A stretch of DNA of 64,000 nt from Ginsengibacter sp963792025 (GTDB lineage: Bacteria > Bacteroidota > Bacteroidia > Chitinophagales > Chitinophagaceae), in the NCBI GenBank assembly GCA_963792025.1, contig CAWBUS010000003.1, positions 124,001 through 188,000 of the forward strand. Reading direction: 5' to 3'. Below, piece after piece: positions 47,083 to 57,027 of this stretch; within the stretch, counting starts at the first letter, position 1, and every line of letters begins with the position of its first letter. The notes under the pieces are model-generated. The model was given only the letters and a program-made list of their open reading frames with translations. It did not search any database and was not told the origin of the DNA. The translations under genes and the position numbers were made by a program.

Positions 47083-49548
47083 TCATTCTGTTCTTAAACT
47101 TTTTACCGGGTTTGCAACCGCTGCTTTTATTGATTGAAAACTGATGGTAATGATTGCAACTAAAACCGCAATCATCCCAGCTAAAGCAAACACCCACCAA
47201 CTTACTGTAGTTCTATAAACAAAATCCTGCAACCACTGATGTGAAAAATACCAGGCAATTGGCGAAGCAATAACGATGGCTATTATGATCAAAAGCAAAA
47301 ACTCTTTACTCAACATCGTTGTGATATTGGTAACACTGGCTCCCAGCACTTTCCGGATGCCGATTTCTTTCGTTCTTTTTTGTGCTGTAAACATGCCCAG
47401 CCCAAACAGTCCCATACACGAAATGAAAATTGTAACAGCCATCGCCGCGTTCATGAGCCATGCCGTCTTTTTTTCCTGGCCATATAGCCAGGTAACGGAT
47501 TCATTCAAAAAGCTATAATCAAATGACTGCCCGGGGTATATTTTTTTCCATTGCCGCTCTATTGCCGCAGCAACCGGCTTTACGGCTTTCATATTTGCTT
47601 CGGAGGCGGCCAGCTTTATGGCAATACTAAAATCCAATGACGGGTCATTTACAATTACCGCAGGCTGTATGGCATCGTGAAAAGATTGCTGGTGAAAATC
47701 TGCAATTACGCCAACTATTGGATAGGCTTTTTCGTCGGCCCCCATCATGTAAAGCATTTTTCCTATGGCATCCTGCGGGTTATTAAATCCAATAGTCTTT
47801 GCCATGGTTTCGTTTATCACAAATTCTTTCAGGCTGTCGCTGTGCACCATGTTTCTGCCCGCAATAATTTTCATCTGGTAAAAAGGAATGTATTTGTCAT
47901 CGCCAATTTCCATTAATGGCTGCGTCATTATTTCCTGCTTGCCTTTATACTTAAAACTATTGATCATCTGCGCAAAACCCATAGGTGCATTATTTTGAAG
48001 TATCACTTTCTCAACGCCTTTTATTTGCGCTACCTGTTGGGCCAGCACTTTTAGTTTTTGGTCTTTATCACCCCAATTGTTTATAGTAATAATGTTATCG
48101 GTATTAAATCCCTTGTTGGTTGTGTTCATAAAATTGATCTGCTTGCCAATAACAATAGCACCGATAATAAAGACCAGTGAAATTGAAAATTGGAAAACGA
48201 TCAGTGCTTTCCGCAATCCTACTTTTTCTGTTCCTTGCTGTACAGGTCCGCCTTTAAGCGTTAAGACCGGCAGGTAAGATGATAAAACTTTGGCTGGATA
48301 AAATCCGGCCAGTAATGATGTTAGTAAAGTAACACCCACCAGAAAAATAAGTGTAGATGCATTAGAAAGGTGAAACGCTACGCCTTCCGGGATGTAATCT
48401 TTAAACAAGTACAACGCCGGGTTAACGAGCAGTATGGAGAGAATGACGGCAATAGAAGTAAGCACCATTGTTTCCGTCAAAAACTGGAACATGATATTTC
48501 GTGTGTTGCTGCCCATTACTTTACGAACACCAATTTCTTTAGCACGCTGAATAGACTGTGCAGTAGACAGATTGATGAAATTGACTATCGCTATAATTAA
48601 AATAAATAAAGCCACGCCGATTAATGCATACAGCACAGGCATGTAAGCTTTCCTGAAACCATCCCCATCATCGCCGCGATGAAACTCGGTTGTAAAATGA
48701 ATAGCGCTTAGAGGCTGTAAATACATGGATAACTTCGACCCCGGACCATCCAGCTTCACATGCTCTTTTATATAAGACGCAAAGCGCTTATTCACCTGGG
48801 CTGCAGTAACTCCCTTCGCCAGTTTTACAAAAGCCATGGAATGATGCGGGCCAAGGCTGCTCCAATCTTCACGCGGAATTTGTTGTCTCAAAAAACTATG
48901 CGTAGCCGTGCTGATAGAAATAAAATCTGTGTACCCAAAATCAGTATTGCCGCTCCAGTCTTTTACTATACCTGCAACGCTTACACGAAGTGAATCATCA
49001 TACACTACCGTCCTGCCAATTATGTTGCTTAGAGGAACATCACCAAAATAGGTGTGGGCTCTTTTTTCAGTGAGCACCACTTTAAATGGTTCACCCAGTA
49101 CCTGTTTGTTTCCGACCAGCCAGGTGTATTGGAAAATGTCAAAATATTGAGGCCAGGTAATAATGGTTGAAGATGAATACGAATTTGCGATTCTGTTGTC
49201 AAATTGCTTTGGCGGCTTATTACCATCCGGGATGCTTATTCCGGCACCATACGAATAAACACCGGCTGCGTTCTCAAAACCCGGAATTTGATTTTGGAAA
49301 CCTGCCACATCATCATACGGACTGTTTAAAAAATCTTTTTTACCATCACTTCTTCGCATGTCTCCAACGATCCTGTAAATCCGGTCTCCATCTTTATGAA
49401 ACCTGTCAAAGCTGAATTCATAAGAAGTGATCAAATAGATTACCATACAGGCACAAATGCCTAAAGCAAGGCCAAACACATTTATTGTTGTGTAAATTTT
49501 ATGGCGTGCAATGTTGCGCCATGCTATTTTGAAATAATTTTTAAACAT
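47083..49548 (-). CDS. FtsX/MacB-like permease, 17773-type subgroup
   Basis: This 821-residue permease begins MFKNYFKIAWRNIARHKIYT. The first membrane segment LALGICACMVIYLITSYEF is close to that of the copy at 17773, as are FDRFHKDGDRIYRIVGDMR, the QSIQRAKE segment and the PAKVLSSYLPVLTLKG motif. The coupling helices are RAKEIGVRKVMGSNTRNI and RTKEIGIRKVLGASVTNI, and the tail is FQSIKAAVANPVKSLRTE. It has an extra IPDGNKPPKQFDNR stretch in the first extracytoplasmic domain. The reading frame is intact, with 42 bases to the downstream gene. Confidence 0.9.
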   Translation of the reverse strand: MFKNYFKIAWRNIARHKIYTTINVFGLALGICACMVIYLITSYEFSFDRFHKDGDRIYRIVGDMRRSDGKKDFLNSPYDDVAGFQNQIPGFENAAGVYSYGAGISIPDGNKPPKQFDNRIANSYSSSTIITWPQYFDIFQYTWLVGNKQVLGEPFKVVLTEKRAHTYFGDVPLSNIIGRTVVYDDSLRVSVAGIVKDWSGNTDFGYTDFISISTATHSFLRQQIPREDWSSLGPHHSMAFVKLAKGVTAAQVNKRFASYIKEHVKLDGPGSKLSMYLQPLSAIHFTTEFHRGDDGDGFRKAYMPVLYALIGVALFILIIAIVNFINLSTAQSIQRAKEIGVRKVMGSNTRNIMFQFLTETMVLTSIAVILSILLVNPALYLFKDYIPEGVAFHLSNASTLIFLVGVTLLTSLLAGFYPAKVLSSYLPVLTLKGGPVQQGTEKVGLRKALIVFQFSISLVFIIGAIVIGKQINFMNTTNKGFNTDNIITINNWGDKDQKLKVLAQQVAQIKGVEKVILQNNAPMGFAQMINSFKYKGKQEIMTQPLMEIGDDKYIPFYQMKIIAGRNMVHSDSLKEFVINETMAKTIGFNNPQDAIGKMLYMMGADEKAYPIVGVIADFHQQSFHDAIQPAVIVNDPSLDFSIAIKLAASEANMKAVKPVAAAIERQWKKIYPGQSFDYSFLNESVTWLYGQEKKTAWLMNAAMAVTIFISCMGLFGLGMFTAQKRTKEIGIRKVLGASVTNITTMLSKEFLLLIIIAIVIASPIAWYFSHQWLQDFVYRTTVSWWVFALAGMIAVLVAIITISFQSIKAAVANPVKSLRTE

Positions 49549-49598
49549 AAATTCAATTATTATTTTCGTCTATATATAATAGTTAGTACCCCAAAAAA

Positions 49599-52019
49599 TT
49601 ATTCCCTTCTCAAACTCTTCACCGGGTTCGCAACTGCAGCTTTTATAGCCTGCAAACTAACCGTGATCAAAGCAATTGTTAATGCAACAATGCCGGCAAT
49701 TACAAATACCCACCAACCAATATTTACCCGGTAAGCAAAGCTTTGCAGCCATTTACTCATTACCCACCATGCAATTGGAAATGCAATAACGGAAGCAATT
49801 AAGACCAGTTTCGCAAAATCTTTTGAGAGCATGGTAACAATACCGCTTACACTGGCGCCTAACACTTTTCTTACGCCAATTTCCTTTACACGTTGTTCTG
49901 CAGCATAGGTAACCAATCCAAATAAACCAAGGCAGGCTATAAATATGGCGAATATGGCAAAGGTTATAAATAAGGTACCGGTACGCTGTTCTGCATTATA
50001 TATTTTGTTGAAGTCGGCATCCATAAATGTATAGCTGAAAGGCTGGCCGGGTACTGTGCTGTTCCATTTGCTGTCAACAGCACTTATTATCGACGAAGCA
50101 TTTTTTGTATTGATTCGCAATGCAATGGAGCCGCGATTATCGCCTAATTGAATAAGAAGCGGCCCGACATTCTGGTGCATGGAGCTGAAATTAAAATCTT
50201 TTATTACACCTATCACATGATACTTAAGAGAACCGGAAATAATGTCGTCGCGACCGTAGTTTGGACGATACAAAGTCTCTTTATATGGATCTTTAAAACC
50301 AAGCACTTTAACAGCGGCTTCGTTCAAAATGACACCCATGGAATCTGACGGAAAATCTTTTGAAAAGTTGCGTCCCGATTGCATACTCATGCCGAGCGTG
50401 GGAATATAATTTTCATCCACGAAAAAGTTGGTAAAGATTATCGCCTTAGATGCATCAAACGATGCATCACGAAACCAGCCCTCCTGGTCAAAATTAGTTC
50501 CGGTGGGAAGATCGCCTGAAATAGTTGCCTGCGTTACCCCCGGGATATTCAGCAACTCATTTCTGAAAGTCTTTATTTGATTATCCAGGTACCACGTATT
50601 GTGCAATACCATAACCTGGTCGCGGTTGTAGCCAATTTTACGGCTGCGTATAAAATCGAGCTGGTGGTAAATAACAATGGTTCCTATAATGAGCATGATA
50701 GAAATACTAAATTGGAACACAACCAAACTGCTGCGCAGCCAACTGTTTTTAAAGCCTTTGGAAACCTTTCCTTTTAAAACATCTATGGGTTGAAAAGATG
50801 ATAAATAGAAGGCGGGGTAACTTCCGGCAACACATCCTACTACCAGCACCAACGCAATCATAACGGGAAACAACCACGAAGAAAATAATGTACTCACATG
50901 CATTTCTTTACCGGCAAGCTGGTTAAATAAGGGAAGCAGGCAGGCGGATAATATGATCGCGATCAACAATGAAAAAAAACTTAATAATACAGACTCGGTA
51001 AGAAATTGAGTAATAAGATGAGAACGTAAAGAACCGGCTACTTTTCTAATGCCTACTTCTTTGGCACGGTTGGCTGAACGTGCAGTAGAAAGATTCATAA
51101 AGTTTACACAGGCAATCAACAATATTAAAATCGCAATCACGGAAAATATATAGACGTACGTGATGTCTCCGTTAGCTTCAAATTCATAAGACTTATCAGA
51201 ATGCAAATGGATATCCTTCAACGGCATTAAATGATAGATAAAATGACCGCCTTTGCTTTCCATATCTTTCAATGATGAATGCAACTGGCTTAGGAGGTCT
51301 TTCGCTAAATAGTTATTGATCGTTGCGTTAACATAACCCTGCATGGTTGCAAGACTAACACCAGGTTTTACGAGGATATAAGAATGTGCATTATTACTCA
51401 ACCAGTCATCCCGGCCTTTACCCTTCGGGCGAATAAAACTAAAATGGAAATGAGATTGTTTCGGTATATCTTTTATTACACCGGTAATTTTGCAGTTGGT
51501 TGTATTATCTACGTATAAAGTTTTGCCAACAACATCTGTGCTGTTGAAATATTTTTTTGCTGTTGTTTCGTCAATTACAATTGAATTGGGCTCATCTAAA
51601 GCAGTTAAGGGATCGCCCGATATCATCGGAATGGTAAATACTTTAAAGAAAGTAGAGTCAGCAAATACGGAATGATGATCCTGAATGTTTTGATTTCCCT
51701 TTTTTATGAGTATATCGCCCTGGTAGTTCAGTCTAACCATTTGCTCAACCTGCGGATAGTCACGAACCAGTGCAGGTGCCAGTGGATCCGGAGATACCGA
51801 AGCTGTAAATTGCGTTCCGTTAAAATAGATATCTGCGTCCAGCCTGTAAATTCGATCGGCATTCACATTGTAGGTATCGTAATTTAATTCATCCTTTACA
51901 TATAACACAATCAACAAACAAACCGCAAGGCCGCTTGCAAGGCCAATGATGTTAATCGCAGAGAACCCTTTGTTTTTCCAAAGGTTGCGGAGTGCTATTT
52001 TTAAATAATTTTTTACCAT
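49599..52019 (-). CDS. FtsX/MacB-like permease
   Basis: This 806-residue permease begins MVKNYLKIALRNLWKNKGFS. The first membrane segment reads ASGLAVCLLIVLYVKDELNYD. The coupling helices are RAKEVGIRKVAGSLRSHL and RVKEIGVRKVLGASVSGI. The tail is LQAIKAAVANPVKSLRRE, the only copy ending RRE. HLHSDKSYEFEANGDITYVY before the second membrane helix ties it to the copies at 22655 and 52055. The first extracytoplasmic domain carries KYFNSTDVVGKTL. The spacers on both sides are short and carry no promoter-like element. Confidence 0.9.
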   Translation of the reverse strand: MVKNYLKIALRNLWKNKGFSAINIIGLASGLAVCLLIVLYVKDELNYDTYNVNADRIYRLDADIYFNGTQFTASVSPDPLAPALVRDYPQVEQMVRLNYQGDILIKKGNQNIQDHHSVFADSTFFKVFTIPMISGDPLTALDEPNSIVIDETTAKKYFNSTDVVGKTLYVDNTTNCKITGVIKDIPKQSHFHFSFIRPKGKGRDDWLSNNAHSYILVKPGVSLATMQGYVNATINNYLAKDLLSQLHSSLKDMESKGGHFIYHLMPLKDIHLHSDKSYEFEANGDITYVYIFSVIAILILLIACVNFMNLSTARSANRAKEVGIRKVAGSLRSHLITQFLTESVLLSFFSLLIAIILSACLLPLFNQLAGKEMHVSTLFSSWLFPVMIALVLVVGCVAGSYPAFYLSSFQPIDVLKGKVSKGFKNSWLRSSLVVFQFSISIMLIIGTIVIYHQLDFIRSRKIGYNRDQVMVLHNTWYLDNQIKTFRNELLNIPGVTQATISGDLPTGTNFDQEGWFRDASFDASKAIIFTNFFVDENYIPTLGMSMQSGRNFSKDFPSDSMGVILNEAAVKVLGFKDPYKETLYRPNYGRDDIISGSLKYHVIGVIKDFNFSSMHQNVGPLLIQLGDNRGSIALRINTKNASSIISAVDSKWNSTVPGQPFSYTFMDADFNKIYNAEQRTGTLFITFAIFAIFIACLGLFGLVTYAAEQRVKEIGVRKVLGASVSGIVTMLSKDFAKLVLIASVIAFPIAWWVMSKWLQSFAYRVNIGWWVFVIAGIVALTIALITVSLQAIKAAVANPVKSLRRE

Positions 52020-52054
52020 GGTCTGTATTTTATTATTAAGTTGTCAGCGTTTAT

Positions 52055-54469
52055 TCATTCGGTGCGCAACGACTTCACCGGGTTTGCAACAGCAGCTTTG
52101 ATTGCCTGGAAACTTACTGTTAGCAATGCAATTAATAATGCAGCAAATCCTGCAATAAGAAATATCCACCACGAAATGTTTATGCGATATGCAAAACTTT
52201 GCAGCCATTTATGCATTGCCCACCATGCAACAGGAAATGCAATGATTGATGCAATCAATACCAGCTTTACAAATTCTTTTGAAAGCATTTGCGTTACCTG
52301 CCTTACACTTGCTCCCAATACTTTTCTTATACCAATTTCTTTTGTGCGCTGTTCTGCTGTATATGTTACTAATCCAAATAAACCAAGACAGGCAACAAGA
52401 ATAATAAGCACAGAAAAAATATTTAAGATGACTCCTGTTTTTTGTTCTGTTGAATAGGTTTTGTTGAAAAGATCATCCATAAAATTGTAAGTAAATGGAT
52501 CACCCGTGTTGTAAGCATCCCAATTCTTTTTCATGGTTGCTAACAAGCCTGCAACATCAGTGGTTTTTATTTTAAAGATTAATCCTCCCTCGGGTTGCAA
52601 ACTCATATATAAAGGGCTAATCGCTTCGTGCAGCGACTTAAAATTGAAATTTTTTACTACCCCAATTACATGAAACGGAACATTGTTCCCTTTGTCGCTA
52701 TTTTGTCTTACTACGGTTTTTCCAATAGCACTCATATCATTCCATCCAAAAGCTTTTGCCGCAGTTTCATTCAGAATAATAGCAAAAGAATCAGTTGTAA
52801 AATCTTTTGAAAAATTTCTGCCACTAACCATCTTCATACCCATAGTTGGAATGTATTGTTCATCTACATGATATTCCACACCATCAACAATTAATTTATC
52901 GTTGCCCTGCGGATAAGCCAATGCATTATTATAGTTGCTTGGACCTGCAGGTTTATAGTATGATGCAGTTGCATTTACAATGCGTGGATCCTGCAACATT
53001 TGTTGTTCATATACGCGTTCATTTTGGCCCAATGCATAAGAATTTGGAATAGTAATAATTTGCTCTTTGTTATAACCAAGGTCTTTGTTTTGTATATATT
53101 TCATTTGCTGATACACTACGATTGTTCCAATGATTAATGCAACGGAAATAAAAAATTGAAACACCACCAATCCACTTCTTAAACTAAAGTTTTTATGATT
53201 GCTTGTAAGTTTTCCTTTTAATACGGCAATAGGTTTAAAAGATGATAAATAAAATGCAGGATAAATGCCCGCAATCACACCAACAAGTAATCCTAAACCA
53301 ATAAAAGCAAGAATGGGTTTTACATCAAAGCTTAAATGTTTTCCCGAAATATTATTGAATGCAGGCAATGCAAGTTGCACCAGCGCAAATGCAATAAACA
53401 ACGCAAAAAATGTAATGAGTATTGATTCTGATAAGAACTGGCTGATGAGTTGAAATTTTCCTGAGCCGGCTACTTTTCTTATACCGACTTCTTTTGCTCT
53501 TTTAGAAGCGCCTGCTGTTGAAAGATTAATGAAATTGATGCAGGCAACCATCAGCATAAAAATAGCAACGCCTCCAAAAATATAAACATAAGTTGCATTG
53601 CCACCGGGTTCAAATTCATTTGACGTGTTTGAATTAAGATGAATATCATTTAAAGGTTGTAATGCAAACCCAAGCGAATTACCTTTCGTTATGAATTCTT
53701 TCAAACTTAAACCCATCTCTTGCTGTATTTGCGGACCCATATATTTTTCAACCATTGCCGGAAATCCCGCTTCCATTTTTTTTATATCTGTACCTGATCT
53801 CAACAAAAGATAAGTATGAAAATTACCACCCATCCATGTATCTGAAGTGGCATCTTTCCAGCCCAGCATTGAACCAAACATATCAAAATGAAAATGCGAA
53901 TTGGACGGAATGTTTTTTATAACACCTGTTACTTTATATACGCGGTTACTATCTGTATTTATCCCAATAATTTTGCCTATCGGTTCTTCTTTACCAAAAT
54001 ACTTTTTGGCGGTTTCTTGTGTTATTACGATGCCGCCTGGTTGTGCTAATGCAGTTTTAGCATTACCTTCTATCATTGGCAAAGTAAATATGCTGAAGAA
54101 ATTTGGATCAACCAATACAAAGCGATCATCTTTAAAAACTGTATTGTTATAAGTAGTTTTTGGTGCGCCAAAGCTTAAGATTCTTGTCGCATCTTTCACT
54201 TCAGGAAAATCTTTTTTCATTGTTTCCGCAACTGGCGGCATCGTAACGCTCTCATCTATTTTGCCGCCATTGAGATTCGCATGAAAAACGACCCTTGCAA
54301 TGTTATCTGCATTTTTATTAAAGCGATCATAACTCAATTCATCCTGCACATACAGCATAATAATAAAACATGTTGCAATCCCAATTGATAAACCAAGAAT
54401 ATTAATGAAAGAAAATAGTTTGTTCTTTCTAATATTTCTCCACGCTGTTTTTAGATAATTTCTGAACAT
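52055..54469 (-). CDS. FtsX/MacB-like permease, closest to left-edge copy
   Basis: This 804-residue permease opens MFRNYLKTAWRNIRKNKLFS. It shares DELSYDRFNKNADNIARVVF, VTMPPVAETMKKDFPEV and the GASKRAKEVGIRK segment with the partial gene at 1-1513, so those two are sisters even though they head or sit in different operons. The coupling helices are RAKEVGIRKVAGSGKFQL and RTKEIGIRKVLGASVRQV, and the tail is FQAIKAAVANPVKSLRTE. NSNTSNEFEPGGNATYVYIF precedes the second membrane helix. It is the second full-length gene of its operon, with 35 bases to the downstream gene. Confidence 0.9.
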   Translation of the reverse strand: MFRNYLKTAWRNIRKNKLFSFINILGLSIGIATCFIIMLYVQDELSYDRFNKNADNIARVVFHANLNGGKIDESVTMPPVAETMKKDFPEVKDATRILSFGAPKTTYNNTVFKDDRFVLVDPNFFSIFTLPMIEGNAKTALAQPGGIVITQETAKKYFGKEEPIGKIIGINTDSNRVYKVTGVIKNIPSNSHFHFDMFGSMLGWKDATSDTWMGGNFHTYLLLRSGTDIKKMEAGFPAMVEKYMGPQIQQEMGLSLKEFITKGNSLGFALQPLNDIHLNSNTSNEFEPGGNATYVYIFGGVAIFMLMVACINFINLSTAGASKRAKEVGIRKVAGSGKFQLISQFLSESILITFFALFIAFALVQLALPAFNNISGKHLSFDVKPILAFIGLGLLVGVIAGIYPAFYLSSFKPIAVLKGKLTSNHKNFSLRSGLVVFQFFISVALIIGTIVVYQQMKYIQNKDLGYNKEQIITIPNSYALGQNERVYEQQMLQDPRIVNATASYYKPAGPSNYNNALAYPQGNDKLIVDGVEYHVDEQYIPTMGMKMVSGRNFSKDFTTDSFAIILNETAAKAFGWNDMSAIGKTVVRQNSDKGNNVPFHVIGVVKNFNFKSLHEAISPLYMSLQPEGGLIFKIKTTDVAGLLATMKKNWDAYNTGDPFTYNFMDDLFNKTYSTEQKTGVILNIFSVLIILVACLGLFGLVTYTAEQRTKEIGIRKVLGASVRQVTQMLSKEFVKLVLIASIIAFPVAWWAMHKWLQSFAYRINISWWIFLIAGFAALLIALLTVSFQAIKAAVANPVKSLRTE

Positions 54470-54570
54470 GTCCTTTTTTAATTTTATAATTATTGTTGTG
54501 GTTAGGTTGATGCGATATTTATTTTATCTGGTTTATGTATTCACGATTGACGATTCACATCTCAAGTTTA

Positions 54571-56931
54571 TTATTCTGTTCTCAAACTTTTTACCGGGTT
54601 TGCAACTGCCGCTTTTATTGCCTGGAAACTTACTGTTAGTACCGCAATTATTATCGCTGCAGCTCCTGCAATGAGAAATATCCACCAGCTTATTTGTATG
54701 CGGTAATTATAACCCTGCAACCAATTATGCAATAGCCACCACGACACAGGAAAGGCTATAAGACAAGCAATGCACACCAGTTTTACAAACTCCAGGGAAA
54801 GTAAGCCGGCCACGCTTCTCACACTTGCACCTAAAACTTTGCGAATACCGATTTCTTTTGTTTTTCGTTCCGCGGTATATGCTGCCAGTCCAAATAAACC
54901 CAGGCACGAGATAAAGATTGCCAGTGCAGAGAATACTGCCGCCAACTTACCAATGAGCGTTTCCGTCTTGAATAAACGGCCAAATTCGTCGTCTACAAAT
55001 TTGTATTCAAAAGGATAGCCGGGATTATCCTTTTGCAAAACACTCCCGATTTTTGCAAGCGCATCCTGTATATCAACGCCAGGTTTACACCTCACTGTCA
55101 AAATATGAGTACCGTTAGTATGATTATATAATAAAAGCGGCGCCCCTGAGACATACATATCATTGTACAAAAAGTCTTTTACAATACCGGTTATTTGATA
55201 TTGTTTGCCGCCATCGCTAATAATTCCGCCAACTCTTCCCTCCGCGCCCATTTGTTTTGCAAGCGCTTCGTTTATCATAACACTGTTGCTGTCAAGCCTG
55301 GGATCATTGTAAAAGTTCCGGCCGGCAATCAGTTGAATTCCCATTGTTGAAATAAACTGTGGGCTCACATCTTCCCAGGTTACCAGCGGATTCGTTGTGG
55401 GGTCTTTTCCCTGCCATGAATAATTATCGGTATTATTCCATATCTGTAAAATGGGATAATCGCTAAGCGCCGCATTTTCTACAAATCCTGTTTGTTTGAG
55501 ATCATTATAAATACCGCTAAAATTGTCAACGATTTTGCCTTGCGTATTAAGATAAATGAGACTGTTTTTGTTATAACCTAAACTCCTGTTTTTTACATGC
55601 TGTATTTGCTGATATATAATTATTGTTCCGACGATCAATATAATGGAGACAGAGAATTGTAATACTACCAAACTTCGCCTTGTGAAGGCAACACCCGCAT
55701 TGGATTTTATCCTGATATTTTTTAAGACGGCTATTGGTTTAAATGAAGACAGGTAAAATGCCGGATAACTGCCAGATAGCAACCCGGTCATAATTCCAAT
55801 AGCCAGTAAATAAATAAGATGATCCGGTTGCAGCATTTTTGCTGAAAGGTTTTTTTCAACCAAATTATTAAACCAGGGAAGAGCTATATAGATGAATACA
55901 ACAGATAAAAAAACTGCAATAAATGAAATAACCATAGCCTCCCCGATAAGCTGCGCTACCAACTTACTTTTGGCTGCGCCAATTACTTTTCTCACGCCTA
56001 TTTCCCTGGCACGTTTTTCTGACCGTGCAGTAGCAAGATTCATAAAATTAATACACGCAATAAGTAGTATAACCCACGCTATTAAGGAAAACAGCTTTAC
56101 ATATTCAATTCTTCCTCCGCTCATTTTACCGTCAACAAAGCTGTCATGCAAATTCCAGTCATTCATGGCAAAAAGAAAACATACGGTTGTATTTGTATTG
56201 TTTGCTTTTCGGGCGATATAATTTTTTAATTGTTGATCAACCTGCGATACACTTGCTGTAGGTTCCAGTTCTACATAAGTGCGGGCCCAGTTAGCATTCC
56301 AGTTTGACATCCACGGTTGTTTATTTGCGACGTTTTCCATTGGCACCAGCCAATCAAATTGCAAAGTGGAATTACCGGGAAGATCCTTAAACACACCAGA
56401 CACTACAAAGTCCTGTTCGTTATTCATTAACAAGGTCTTCCCTACCGGATTATTTTCTCCAAAAAACTTTTCAGACATCGATTTGCTAATTACTACCGAA
56501 TGCACATCTTTGAAAGCATTAGAGGCTGAACCGTATTGAAAAGGTAAATCAAGCATCGAAAAAATTTCCGGGTCTGCATAATAGCCTGGCTCATCAATGG
56601 CTTTATCTCCTAACGCAAATAACTGATTATCGCCGCCTGACATGCGGGCCGCATTTTTTACTCCGGATATTTCAGCTTTTATAGATTTAGCCATAGGTCC
56701 GGGTGTCCCATGAAACGTGCTTATCTTACCATTGTAAGTTTGATTCTCGTAGATAGTGTACAGGTGATCTATCTTTTTAAAGTTACGGTTAAAGGTCATC
56801 TCATCCTGCACCCATAAAAATATAAGTGAGGCGCAGGTAATGCCTATAGCCAGTCCTGCAATATTCAGGAAACTGTATCCTTTGTTTTTCCGGAGACTTC
56901 GAAAGGCAGTTTTAAAATAATTTTTAAACAT
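54571..56931 (-). CDS. FtsX/MacB-like permease, first intact gene of twelve-gene operon
   Basis: This 786-residue permease opens MFKNYFKTAFRSLRKNKGYS, with first membrane segment CASLIFLWVQDEMTFNRNF. It belongs with 44635 and the 32151 pseudogene. The coupling helices are RAREIGVRKVIGAAKSKL and KTKEIGIRKVLGASVRSV, the latter preceded by ERK where others have ERR. LLSLEFVKLV replaces LLSKDF. The tail is FQAIKAAVANPVKSLRTE. It lies 96 bases downstream of the stop codon of the deleted remnant at 57028-57201, and no new promoter is visible between them, so it probably relies on the promoter at 57260-57366. Confidence 0.9.
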   Translation of the reverse strand: MFKNYFKTAFRSLRKNKGYSFLNIAGLAIGITCASLIFLWVQDEMTFNRNFKKIDHLYTIYENQTYNGKISTFHGTPGPMAKSIKAEISGVKNAARMSGGDNQLFALGDKAIDEPGYYADPEIFSMLDLPFQYGSASNAFKDVHSVVISKSMSEKFFGENNPVGKTLLMNNEQDFVVSGVFKDLPGNSTLQFDWLVPMENVANKQPWMSNWNANWARTYVELEPTASVSQVDQQLKNYIARKANNTNTTVCFLFAMNDWNLHDSFVDGKMSGGRIEYVKLFSLIAWVILLIACINFMNLATARSEKRAREIGVRKVIGAAKSKLVAQLIGEAMVISFIAVFLSVVFIYIALPWFNNLVEKNLSAKMLQPDHLIYLLAIGIMTGLLSGSYPAFYLSSFKPIAVLKNIRIKSNAGVAFTRRSLVVLQFSVSIILIVGTIIIYQQIQHVKNRSLGYNKNSLIYLNTQGKIVDNFSGIYNDLKQTGFVENAALSDYPILQIWNNTDNYSWQGKDPTTNPLVTWEDVSPQFISTMGIQLIAGRNFYNDPRLDSNSVMINEALAKQMGAEGRVGGIISDGGKQYQITGIVKDFLYNDMYVSGAPLLLYNHTNGTHILTVRCKPGVDIQDALAKIGSVLQKDNPGYPFEYKFVDDEFGRLFKTETLIGKLAAVFSALAIFISCLGLFGLAAYTAERKTKEIGIRKVLGASVRSVAGLLSLEFVKLVCIACLIAFPVSWWLLHNWLQGYNYRIQISWWIFLIAGAAAIIIAVLTVSFQAIKAAVANPVKSLRTE

Positions 56932-57027
56932 GGCCTGTTTTTTATATTAATCGTTATCTTTTGGCGTTTATACTTAATCGTTATTACCTGCCCGGACCTG
57001 CCTGCCGCAGTCTCTTCAATTCATGTG

